Assembly: GCA_001464755.1 (NCBI GenBank)
Contig: LNDR01000392.1
Coordinates: forward strand, 1 to 35,197
Direction of reading: 5' to 3'
Source of the DNA: Rhizobiales bacterium Ga0077524
Lineage (GTDB): Bacteria > Pseudomonadota > Alphaproteobacteria > Rhizobiales > Hyphomicrobiaceae
DNA length: 35,197 nt
Shown in pieces: positions 24,820 through 32,089 of the stretch. The position numbers and the translations under genes were made by a program. Below the pieces are notes generated by a model that saw nothing but the letters and a program-made list of their open reading frames with translations, had not been told where the DNA came from and did no database searches. Each line of letters starts with the position of its first letter. Position 1 is the first letter of the stretch.

Positions 24820-27270
24820 TCAGACCTGCGTGCGGCGCTTCTCGCGTGCGTCGCGAATACCCTGCCGCATACGATCGACCTTGAGGTTGCTCTCGCGGTT
24901 GGCGGTGGCAACGCTCGAGGTGCCAAAGAGCCAGTACCAGAAGCCGCGGCCCGGCTCGGCCGGCAGCGCGTAGTCGTCGGCGCTGATACTGCCTTGAGCG
25001 GCGCCGATCTGGCGCGCGGAGCCGTTCACGACGAGATCGGAGCCATCTTTCGGCCTGATGGCGGATGGCAGCTCGAACGACTGATTTGCCTGCCCCCTGT
25101 CCAGCGATACGGGATCTGCAGAAACGACTACGGCATTCGCTTGACCTAGTTTGTCGAGGCGGCCCGCGATGGCACCGAAATGCTCTTGGCTTTCGGTGCG
25201 CCAGTCGCTGACAGCGGAATTCAGCGTGGCTTGGCTCTGGCCGACTTGCTTGATCTCATTGTAGATGAAATCGAAGTCCTGATCACGGCCGCGTAGCGCC
25301 TCCTCGGTGACGAGTGCTTCTGCACGCATCCGCTCGTCGAGTTGCTCGAGGCGCGCGGAGAGCGCCGCGATGCTCGTCTGCACAGCCTCGACGTGGGTCA
25401 AACCCGAGCCCTCGAGCGAGACGAGGCGCTGCTCAATCGGGGCGACCAGCGCCGTGGTGTCGACGGATAGCTGGGATTCGGGCAAGGGGCGCTGCTCGAG
25501 TGCACGCAAGCGCTCGACGATCTCGGTCGTTGCCGAAAGCGTCTGCTGACCGCGCGATTCCAGCATGCGGTCGAGTGACGACAGGCGATCGTCGATGATC
25601 AGGAGGGTTCCATTGCCGTCCTCGCCGGGGCGCTCCTGGACGGCGCGTTCCACCGTAATCAGGCGCTCTGCAATCTGGCCGGTCGTCGCGGCAGCGTCGC
25701 CGAAGCCGGCGCGGACGGCCCGCTCGAGACCTCCCAGGCGCTCGGAGAGCTCGCGAACGGCCGTTTCATTGGTGGCGGTCTGCGCCGGCATTGGCGCCTC
25801 GGCCAGATAGGTCTCGATCGAGGAGAGACGGTCGGCCATATCGCCGCGTACTCTCGCGGCCTCGCTGCGGCTTGTCTCGACGAGCTTGCCGACCTCCTGA
25901 AGCTGCGTGGCGACCTCGCCTTGGCGGCGCTGGCTGTCCTTGCCGGCTTCTTCCAGGCGCCGCTCGATCGCGGCGAGGCGCGGTTGCAGCGTCTCGACGA
26001 TTTGCAGGGTTCCGGTTTCGGCGATCGAGACCTCGAAGGCAGACAGACGCTGGCCGATCTGGCCGAACGCTCGGGCACCTTCGGCGAGGCTTGCCTGCAC
26101 GGCCCGCTCGAGGCCAGCGATGCGCTCCGTGACGGGCTCGAGGGTAACCGCTTCGCGCCGTTCGCCGATGGTAGCCTCGATTTGCGCCAAGCGCTGGCCG
26201 AGATGCGCCCAATTTCGGGCGCCTTCGCCGAGGCCGCCGTGGACGGCCTTCTCCAGCGTCGCCATGCGATCGATCAGTGGGCCCGTGCCGGGCATCGTCT
26301 TGACGTCGGACAGCGAGCCTTCGAGCGCACCGAGCCGCTGTCCGATGTCCCGCGTGCCACGCAACGCCTCACCGATGCCGCCCTGCACGGCTTGCTCGAG
26401 GTGGGAGATGCGCTCGGCCAACAGCGCCTGCGAGCGCCCGTTGTCGGAGCGCAGCGCGACGGCCCGCTCGAGGCCTTCGAGGCGCTGGCCGAGATCGCCA
26501 CGGAAGGCGGCCCCGTCACCGCGCTGGGCAACCACGTCGCGCTGGATGTCACGGACGAGATCCATGAGCAGTTTGCGCTCGGCGGCGAACTCGGACTGCA
26601 TGAGGCGGAGGCTATCCTCCATGCTCACCATTCGCGCGTGAATGCCTTCATTGGCGACGAGTTGAACGGCGACTGGCCTGGATGCCGGCTCCGGCATCTG
26701 AGGTTCGCGAATGCGCGCCCAATCGGAGCGCTGCCATTCGGGCGTGAGGCGGCGCAGCAACTGAACGACCGGTAGATCGCGATTGTAGTGCAGGAGCACC
26801 CACAGCACGTCATCGACACCGGCTGGAGAGCCGCGTCGGTGGGCAACCTCGGACGCACGACGCAGCACATCCTCGAGATCGGCGGAGCGGCGGGGTGCCA
26901 TGGCGTCGCCGGCATTGGCGGCGGGGATCTCGCTGGCGATCAGCGCGGCGCTCTCGCGGCGGAGATGGCCTTCACGGACGCCACGGCTCTCCAGGGTGCG
27001 GGCGGCAGCGTCGACGCGGGTCAGCGCATTGACGAGATGCTCGAGATCGACCTCGGCAGCGCCATTGGCCTGCGCCACGTCGAAGGCGTAGTTGCAGCAG
27101 GCCAGAAGCACCTCGTCGACCCAGAGCGGCTCACCGTTGCCGGCCGTGAACGATGGACTACGGGACCAGCGCCCATTGGAGGCGCCTGGCTCATAGTCGG
27201 ACGTATAGATCTCGCGCGGGGCCCGGCCATGGGGCACGCGCAGATCCAGATCCTCACCCTTGTACTGCAT
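24820..27270 (-). CDS. Large Clp-N-like / coiled-coil repeat protein, unknown function
   Basis: An 816-residue protein I cannot assign to a named gene. Residues about 50-178 look like a double Clp-N repeat: LLACCNYAFDVAQANG then VDLEHLVNALT, and again VLRRASEVAHRRG then VDDVLWVLLHYN. From about 205 to 720 it is heptad-rich with tandem units of roughly 45-50 residues. Each has an ERIxxLExAVxxGxGEGAR-like part and a GQRLxxLExxI-like part, with at least five recognisable copies. Near the C-terminus GFWYWLFGTSS is a short aromatic hydrophobic patch, followed by a basic tail (MRQGIRDAREKRRTQV). There is no signal peptide. GAGGAG 9 nt upstream decides the start at 27270; a longer start would add an Arg-rich extension. 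A cytoplasmic scaffold or protein-recruiting role is inferred from architecture only. Confidence 0.7.
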   Translation of the reverse strand: MQYKGEDLDLRVPHGRAPREIYTSDYEPGASNGRWSRSPSFTAGNGEPLWVDEVLLACCNYAFDVAQANGAAEVDLEHLVNALTRVDAAARTLESRGVREGHLRRESAALIASEIPAANAGDAMAPRRSADLEDVLRRASEVAHRRGSPAGVDDVLWVLLHYNRDLPVVQLLRRLTPEWQRSDWARIREPQMPEPASRPVAVQLVANEGIHARMVSMEDSLRLMQSEFAAERKLLMDLVRDIQRDVVAQRGDGAAFRGDLGQRLEGLERAVALRSDNGRSQALLAERISHLEQAVQGGIGEALRGTRDIGQRLGALEGSLSDVKTMPGTGPLIDRMATLEKAVHGGLGEGARNWAHLGQRLAQIEATIGERREAVTLEPVTERIAGLERAVQASLAEGARAFGQIGQRLSAFEVSIAETGTLQIVETLQPRLAAIERRLEEAGKDSQRRQGEVATQLQEVGKLVETSRSEAARVRGDMADRLSSIETYLAEAPMPAQTATNETAVRELSERLGGLERAVRAGFGDAAATTGQIAERLITVERAVQERPGEDGNGTLLIIDDRLSSLDRMLESRGQQTLSATTEIVERLRALEQRPLPESQLSVDTTALVAPIEQRLVSLEGSGLTHVEAVQTSIAALSARLEQLDERMRAEALVTEEALRGRDQDFDFIYNEIKQVGQSQATLNSAVSDWRTESQEHFGAIAGRLDKLGQANAVVVSADPVSLDRGQANQSFELPSAIRPKDGSDLVVNGSARQIGAAQGSISADDYALPAEPGRGFWYWLFGTSSVATANRESNLKVDRMRQGIRDAREKRRTQV

Positions 27271-27596
27271 CGTCGTCGACTCCTCGGCGCGCCGGTCTTG
27301 GCCGGTGCGTTGAAAATCCCTCGGTCGCGCCGACCTTGCCCGCGGCCCACGCACCCGTCCCGATTCCCCAGCCCGCCTCATTTTCTTCCGTCAGCAGCCG
27401 GAACAGATCGCCGGCTACCGTCGTCGTGTCTCAGTTCCCGTCGCGTTAAGGCTAATGACGCTGCCGTTGTGGGACGGCCATTTTCGACAAGAGCTGTGGC
27501 ACAATAGCCGCTTCTTAAGACCTTTTCGAGACCCCACGACGCTAGAGCCTCGCTGTGACAAAGGGTTGCGCCTTTCGCATCGCGGTGTTGGCCGGC
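27271..27596. other. Intergenic region upstream of the coiled-coil gene
   Basis: 326 nt without a supported gene, between the SRAP stop and the coiled-coil start on the same strand. It has AT-richer patches (for example around 27445-27455 and 27515-27525) that could hold a promoter for the coiled-coil gene. No motif is convincing enough to call. Confidence 0.4.
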
Positions 27597-28277
27597 TCAG
27601 ATCAGCCGAGGCCGGGGCGGTACGAGCAGATCGGGGCCTTCGCGCCCGGCACGATTCAGCTCGGGGTTCACCTCGACGCACTCGAGGGCTGCACCTGTCG
27701 CAGGCGTGAGCAGATCGGCGATCGAGCCGGTCTCCCCCGATCGGCAGTCCAGCCAGCGTTCGAACATCTCGGCGTGAAGGATCAGGGGCATGCGATCATG
27801 GAACGGGGCCACGGTGGCATCGGCCGAAACGGTCAGGATCGCCATGGTCTCGAGTTCGCTGCCATCGGCGCCGAGCCAATGGTCGGCCACCGCGCCCAAG
27901 GCCATCAGGCCTCCCGCCTGGGGTCGGAACAGGAACGGCACGCGGGCGCGGGTTGGGCCGGTCCATTCGTAGAAGCCGTTCGCCGGGACGAGGCAGCGGC
28001 GATGCCGTAGCGCGCCACGGAACGAGGGTTTGTCTGTCACCGTCTCGACGCGGGCGTTGACGATCAGGCCGAAATCGCGCGGGTCCTTTACCCAACCGGG
28101 GATCAGTCCCCACCGGACGAGCCGCAGCTCGCGCGTTTGCACCGGCGATCGGCGCACGATCGCCACGGGCTGGGTCGGCGCAATATTGTAGCGGGGTGGG
28201 AACGTATCGCTTTCGGCGAGCCCGAAATATGCACGCACGGCCTCTGCCGGCGATGTCAGATTATAGCGCGAGCACAT
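27597..28277 (-). CDS. SRAP-domain abasic-site-processing protein (HMCES/YedK family)
   Basis: A 226-residue SOS-response-associated peptidase family protein that crosslinks to abasic sites in single-stranded DNA through its N-terminal cysteine. The start at 28277 is fixed because Met must be followed by Cys2 (MCSRYNL); the frame stays open 11 codons upstream but that would bury Cys2. The active-site set is complete: Asn74 (IVNARVET), Glu104 (NGFYEW) and His160 (PFHDRMP), at essentially the same positions as in YedK. RWGLIPGWV and LVPANGFYEW are signature segments. AAGGAGG lies about 13 nt upstream. A TATGAT-like -10 (28306-28311, minus) is suggestive. It is divergent from the NUDIX gene. Confidence 0.95.
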   Translation of the reverse strand: MCSRYNLTSPAEAVRAYFGLAESDTFPPRYNIAPTQPVAIVRRSPVQTRELRLVRWGLIPGWVKDPRDFGLIVNARVETVTDKPSFRGALRHRRCLVPANGFYEWTGPTRARVPFLFRPQAGGLMALGAVADHWLGADGSELETMAILTVSADATVAPFHDRMPLILHAEMFERWLDCRSGETGSIADLLTPATGAALECVEVNPELNRAGREGPDLLVPPRPRLI

Positions 28278-28405
28278 GCAACCTATCGCTCCTCCTTGGC
28301 GCACCATCATAGATCGTGTGAGCCGGGTTGACGATCGGGCGCAGGCTCGCGACAGATGACGCGCGGCTGGCCGGCCGGCAATGCGGTCGTTGGGGGCGGA
28401 ACGAA

Positions 28406-28855
28406 ATGGCAGTGATCGTGGAGCAGCGTCCGTATTGGCCTCGCCTCGGGGCGAGTGCCGCGATCTTCAAGGATGGGGCGGTGCTGCTCGGCGAACGGGG
28501 CAAGGGTGCGCTCGCGGGCATGTGGAGCCTTCCCGGTGGGCATGTCGAACCCGGCGAGCGGGCGGCCGACGCGGCGCGGCGTGAGGTCGCCGAGGAGACC
28601 GGCGTCGTCGCTGAGATCCTCGGGCTGGTCGATCTGCACGAGGTCATCCGGCGGGAGGCGGCGGGGGGCGAGGTATCGTGGCACTACGTCATCGCGGTGC
28701 ATTATGGCATCTGGCGAAGCGGCGAGCCGGTGGCGGCGAGCGACTGCCGGGCGACGCGGTTCGTGGCCCTCGATGAGCTGTCCTCGGTGCCACTGACCGA
28801 CGGGGCCGAGGCGATCATCCGGCGGGCGCAACGTCTGCTCGACGGCGCGCGCTGA
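28406..28855 (+). CDS. NUDIX hydrolase
   Basis: A 149-residue NUDIX protein that hydrolyses a nucleoside diphosphate linked to another moiety. The Nudix box is complete: [24 protein letters not shown] with Gly45, Glu51, Arg59-Glu60, Glu63-Glu64 and Gly66. [18 protein letters not shown] before it and [10 protein letters not shown] after it are family-typical. The start at 28406 follows GGCGGA. It is followed by the TIGR02301 gene 76 nt downstream on the same strand. The substrate (for example ADP-ribose, oxidised nucleotides or others) is not decided. Confidence 0.92.
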   Translation: MAVIVEQRPYWPRLGASAAIFKDGAVLLGERGKGALAGMWSLPGGHVEPGERAADAARREVAEETGVVAEILGLVDLHEVIRREAAGGEVSWHYVIAVHYGIWRSGEPVAASDCRATRFVALDELSSVPLTDGAEAIIRRAQRLLDGAR

Positions 28856-28931
28856 GGCTCGTATCGATCATCCGGTGGCCACGAATCCGTGCATTGTCGT
28901 GAGACTGAAGGCGCCGAAGGAGCGTTCGGAC

Positions 28932-29417
28932 ATGCGGTTGCTGAGCGACCAGCATCAGGCGGAAACCGGAAGGCTGGCTCTCGGCCGGCTCGGGTTCATC
29001 GCGGCAACCGTGCTTGCTCTAGCGGCAGGCGGGCCGGCTGCATTTGCACAGGGTGTTCAAGCTCCCCGGTCCGATCTCGGTGCTCCGCGCACGACCGAAG
29101 CGCTTAAACCGGGCGATACCAAGCCTTACGACGACAAGCTGGTGCGCCTTTCCGAGATCCTCGGTGCGGTGCATTATCTGCGCGAGCTATGTGGCCAGAG
29201 CGACGGCCAGCAATGGCGCGACCAGATGCGCGAGATCCTGGCGGCAGACGGCGGCTCGGCGTTGCGCAAGGCGATGCTGACACGCAGCTTCAACAATGGC
29301 TACCGCAGCTTCGGGCGCACCTATCAGGCCTGCACCCCGAGCGCGCAAGCCGCCATCGGCCTCTTCCTCGCCGAAGGCGCGCAACTCGCCGACGGACTGG
29401 TCAAGACCGTGCCGTGA
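28932..29417 (+). CDS. TIGR02301 family protein (secreted/periplasmic, unknown function)
   Basis: A 161-residue protein with a signal-peptide-like hydrophobic segment (FIAATVLALAAGGPAAFAQ, cleavage near 40). The conserved core is YDDKLVRLSEILGAVHYLRELCG, then WRDQMREILAAD, and SFNNGYRSFGRTYQACTPSA with two conserved Cys that may form a disulfide. This pattern is the alphaproteobacterial TIGR02301 family as recalled. AAGGAG 9 nt upstream supports the ATG at 28932; an earlier GTG at 28875 lacks it. It lies downstream of the NUDIX gene and may be co-transcribed with it. Function is unknown. Confidence 0.85.
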   Translation: MRLLSDQHQAETGRLALGRLGFIAATVLALAAGGPAAFAQGVQAPRSDLGAPRTTEALKPGDTKPYDDKLVRLSEILGAVHYLRELCGQSDGQQWRDQMREILAADGGSALRKAMLTRSFNNGYRSFGRTYQACTPSAQAAIGLFLAEGAQLADGLVKTVP

Positions 29418-29442
29418 GAATCGGTCGTCGGGGCGTCGCGCC

Positions 29443-30204
29443 TCACCCGGCGCGGCGCAGGCGCTCGGGGCGCCAGCGGGAGGGGGCGTGGCCCAGGATG
29501 CCGTGGGCGGGTCCGATGGCGAGGTCCTCGATCGCGGTCGGGTCGAGGCTCCACTTGGAGGCGAGCTTCATGATGTGCTGCTCGGTGGGATAGAGGACCA
29601 GCTCGCCCGCGGCGTCGTCCTTCTTCCGCTTCACGCCGCGCACCTCGTAGAGCTTGATGCCGAGCGTCTTTTCTTCCTTCATCGGCTTGGCCTTGCTCCA
29701 AACCACGCCCTCGTCGTTGATGGCGTAGGCGCGGACCAGCTTGCCGTCGATGACGCGGGCCCAGGCGAAGGCATCGAGGGCCGGATAGGCGAGGTAGTAT
29801 TGCACCTCGATGAACTGGCTGCCGAGATCGAGCAGCAGCGGCACCGTCTTGTCGACGAAGGCCTTGCTGATCGGCTGGGGCAGCGCCAGGCCGACGATGA
29901 ACGTCCAGCCGTTGACCGGCGGCGAGACGAAGACGGACGAGTCCTCGTGCTCCTCGGCATAGACGGTGCCGATGCCGTTGTTCCAGTTGGCGGTGACGGG
30001 ATCGACGAGGCCCAGCCGCTCGACGACGCCGTCGGTGTCGCGCGTGCGGATGGCGATCCAGCCCATGCGGTAGCCGAAGGCCTTGGGGCGATCGGGCTCG
30101 GCGGCGTAGACGACCTCGGGCGCGGCGATGCGCGGCGCAAGGAGGAACGCGGCTGCGGCCACCGTCGCGGCGATCAGGACGATAATGATGGCGATCTCGA
30201 GCAC
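29443..30204 (-). CDS. Membrane-anchored hypothetical protein
   Basis: A 253-residue protein I do not recognise. It starts at GTG 30204 with a single N-terminal hydrophobic span (EIAIIIVLIAATVAAAAFLLAP, about 3-24). A soluble domain follows, rich in aromatic residues: GYRMGWIAIRTRD, NWNNGIGTVYAEEHEDSSVFVSPPVNGW, and QFIEVQYYLAYPALDAFAWARV with AYAINDEG. The C-terminus is basic (RWRPERLRRAG). The soluble part presumably faces the periplasm. A weak GAGG lies about 10 nt upstream of the GTG. A CtrA-like sequence lies upstream at 30259-30273. No partner gene is evident. Confidence 0.65.
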   Translation of the reverse strand: MLEIAIIIVLIAATVAAAAFLLAPRIAAPEVVYAAEPDRPKAFGYRMGWIAIRTRDTDGVVERLGLVDPVTANWNNGIGTVYAEEHEDSSVFVSPPVNGWTFIVGLALPQPISKAFVDKTVPLLLDLGSQFIEVQYYLAYPALDAFAWARVIDGKLVRAYAINDEGVVWSKAKPMKEEKTLGIKLYEVRGVKRKKDDAAGELVLYPTEQHIMKLASKWSLDPTAIEDLAIGPAHGILGHAPSRWRPERLRRAG

Positions 30205-30258
30205 GGATAGGGTGCCTCGGCTGGTCGATCCGACCTCGTATCGACCTGATTCGGCAGG

Positions 30259-30273
30259 TTAACAAGGCGTAAA
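30259..30273 (-). promoter_or_regulatory. Possible CtrA-type box
   Basis: On the minus strand this reads TTTA-N7-TTAA followed by C, one mismatch from the alphaproteobacterial CtrA consensus TTAA-N7-TTAAC. It is about 55 nt upstream of the anchored hypothetical gene. A single near-match can arise by chance. Confidence 0.3.
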
Positions 30274-30350
30274 CGAGGGTCGCCGCCGCTGCGACCGCAG
30301 ATTGCGGTCCGGCGTGTCGTCCGGGTCGGCTCGAGAAGGCAAAGAGGCCG

Positions 30351-30379
30351 TTGCCGGGCGCTTCGGGTCTCTATATAAG
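30351..30379 (+). promoter_or_regulatory. Predicted strong promoter of rplY
   Basis: TTGCCG (30351-30356), a 17-nt spacer and TATAAG (30374-30379) within TATATAAGG, about 150 nt before the rplY start. This implies a leader of roughly 145 nt. Confidence 0.65.
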
Positions 30380-30473
30380 GGCGGTCTCATGAACACAGGG
30401 CGTGGGGCTGAGTGCGTGTGCTTTCGGCATGCGCGCGCGGGGCGAAGCAGGTCCGGCTCCTGCCCGAGAATCG

Positions 30474-30516
30474 AAGGCCCCGCGCGAAGACCGCGGCCGG
30501 GGGCCTTGTCGTTTTT
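30474..30516 (+). promoter_or_regulatory. Terminator-like hairpin in the rplY leader (possible attenuator)
   Basis: AAGGCCCC (30474-30481) pairs perfectly with GGGGCCTT (30500-30507), with an inner GC-rich loop, followed by GTCGTTTTT. The T-run ends at 30516, immediately before the GGAG Shine-Dalgarno (30517-30520). A smaller hairpin (GCAGG/CCTGC, 30447-30463) precedes it. The arrangement could attenuate transcription or hide the ribosome-binding site. Confidence 0.55.
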
Positions 30517-30530
30517 GGAGACGTAAGATC

Positions 30531-31214
30531 ATGGCTGACACGCAGGTCATCAAGGCCGAGGGGCGCCCCTCGAACGGCAAGAGCGGTGCGCGGGCCTTAA
30601 GGCGCGAAGGCCGGGTGCCGGGCATCATCTACGTCTCGCTCGACGCCAAGGAACTCGGCAAGACGATCTCGCGCGGCCGTTTCCTGGCCAGCGTCTTCGA
30701 GGTCGAGGTCGACGGGCACAAGACCAAGGCGATCCCGCGCGACGTCCAGCTCGATCCGGTTCGCGACGTGCCGCTGCATGTGGATTTCCAGCGCATCGGC
30801 GCCGACAATCAGGTCCGCTTGCGCGTGCCGGTGCGGTTCTTCAACGACTTGCTGTCGCCGGGCCTGAAGCGCGGTGGCGTTCTGAACGTCGTGCGCCGTG
30901 AGATCGAGGTTTGGGCGCCCGCCGACAAGGTTCCCGAGCTGTTCGAGATCGACCTCGAGGGCCTGGACATCGGTCGGTCGATTCACATCTCCGCCGTGAC
31001 GCTGCCCGAGGGCGTAACGCCTACGATCCGGGGTCGCGACTTTACCATCGCCACCATCGCCGGCTCGTCCGCCAAGGGCGAAACCGACGAGGCCGCCAGC
31101 GAGACGGGAGCGGCTCCGGCTGCGGCAGCGGGCGACGCCAAGGCTGCGGCTCCGGCGGCCAAGGCTCCGGCGGCTAAGGCACCTGCGGCCAAGGCTCCGG
31201 CTCCCAAGAAGTAG
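30531..31214 (+). CDS. rplY: 50S ribosomal protein L25 (Ctc/TL5 long form), short internal deletion
   Basis: A 227-residue L25 of the long CTC form, which binds 5S rRNA. The N-terminal domain has SGARALRREGRVPGIIY. The second domain has IPRDVQLDPVRDVPLHVDFQRI and SPGLKRGGVLNVVRREIE, and GRSIHISAVTLPEGVTP is in the C-terminal domain. The tail is Ala/Lys-rich with AAKAP repeats. Between GIIY and VSLDAKEL, relatives carry a loop of about 8 residues (Tyr-Gly-Asn/Asp-...-Pro-Pro) that is missing here; the frame is kept. GGAG lies 10 nt before the ATG. It heads the usual rplY-pth-ychF order. Loss of that loop could weaken 5S rRNA contact. Confidence 0.93.
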   Translation: MADTQVIKAEGRPSNGKSGARALRREGRVPGIIYVSLDAKELGKTISRGRFLASVFEVEVDGHKTKAIPRDVQLDPVRDVPLHVDFQRIGADNQVRLRVPVRFFNDLLSPGLKRGGVLNVVRREIEVWAPADKVPELFEIDLEGLDIGRSIHISAVTLPEGVTPTIRGRDFTIATIAGSSAKGETDEAASETGAAPAAAAGDAKAAAPAAKAPAAKAPAAKAPAPKK

Positions 31215-31262
31215 CCTGACGGCGCGCGCGGGCGCGGCGGCCGGGACCTATGAGGGCTCGCC

Positions 31263-32018
31263 ATGAAGCTTTTCGTCGGTCTCGGCAATCCCGGCGCCAA
31301 GTTCGCGCGCAATCGCCACAACGTCGGCTTCATGGCCATGGATCGGATCGCGGCCGAGCACGGTGCCGGCCCTTGGCGCAAGAAGTTCCAGGGGTACGTG
31401 GCCGATGCCACGATTGCGGGCGAGAAGGTGCTGCTTCTCAAGCCCGACACCTACATGAACGAGAGCGGCCGGTCCGTCGGCGAGGCGGCGCGCTTTCTCA
31501 AGCTGCCGATCGGCGACATCGTCGTGCTCTACGACGAGATCGATCTCGCGCCCGGCAAGCTGAAGGTGAAGGCCGGTGGCGGCAATGCAGGCCACAATGG
31601 CCTGCGCTCGATCTCGGCGCACCTCGACAACGATTATGTGCGCGTGCGCATCGGGGTCGGTCATCCCGGGCACAAGGATCTCGTCGCCAACTACGTGCTC
31701 AACGATTTCGCCAAGGCCGATCAGGTTTGGCTCGAGCCGCTGCTGGATGCGATCGCGAGCGCCGCGGGCCGTCTGGTCACGGGCGGCAACGAGCGCTTCC
31801 TGACCGACGTGGCACTGGCGCTCGGCCAGGATGCACCGAAGGCGGATACCAAGACCGAGAAGCCGTCGCGGGGTGAGAACGCCGCCGAGCAGGCTTCGGC
31901 GGAACCGCGAAAGACGGGCGGCCACCCGGCGGGTGAGCGGGCCGGAAAGCGACAGTCGGCGCTCGCCGATAATCTCAGGAAATGGATGGAAGGGAGGCGA
32001 AAGGGCAATAGTGAGTAG
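31263..32018 (+). CDS. pth: Peptidyl-tRNA hydrolase
   Basis: A 251-residue Pth that recycles peptidyl-tRNA. VGLGNPG at 5-11, catalytic His19 in [18 protein letters not shown] with the substrate Asn, [10 protein letters not shown] with the active-site Asp, and [12 protein letters not shown] are all present and in order. The core ends at about 190. A charged, low-complexity extension of about 60 residues (Lys/Glu/Ala-rich, ending [12 protein letters not shown]) follows, as in many alphaproteobacterial Pth proteins. It begins 48 nt after rplY, and the stop at 32016-32018 overlaps one arm of an inverted repeat. Confidence 0.96.
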   Translation: MKLFVGLGNPGAKFARNRHNVGFMAMDRIAAEHGAGPWRKKFQGYVADATIAGEKVLLLKPDTYMNESGRSVGEAARFLKLPIGDIVVLYDEIDLAPGKLKVKAGGGNAGHNGLRSISAHLDNDYVRVRIGVGHPGHKDLVANYVLNDFAKADQVWLEPLLDAIASAAGRLVTGGNERFLTDVALALGQDAPKADTKTEKPSRGENAAEQASAEPRKTGGHPAGERAGKRQSALADNLRKWMEGRRKGNSE

Positions 32019-32062
32019 GCAGTCGTCAATAGGAGGGTCGATCGACACCCCTACTGCCTACT
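32014..32062. repeat. Inverted repeat between pth and ychF
   Basis: AGTAGGCAGT (32014-32023, overlapping the pth stop) is the exact reverse complement of ACTGCCTACT (32053-32062). The second arm lies inside the heptamer array, so several pairings are possible. The loop is 29 nt. Confidence 0.8.
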
Positions 32063-32080
32063 GCCTATTGCCTACTGCCT
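32051..32080 (+). repeat. Heptanucleotide tandem repeat upstream of ychF
   Basis: CTACTGC CTACTGC CTATTGC CTACTGC CT: four 7-bp units, the third with one change. It lies between an AGGAGGG (32031-32037) and the ychF start. It is not coding, so copy-number change would alter leader length without changing a frame. Confidence 0.9.
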
Positions 32081-32089
32081 CGCAAGATC

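Noticed and set aside
31140-31212. GC-rich AAKAP-coding repeats at the 3' end of rplY as a minisatellite
   Set aside because: The units are imperfect, and Ala/Lys/Pro tails are common in alphaproteobacterial L25.
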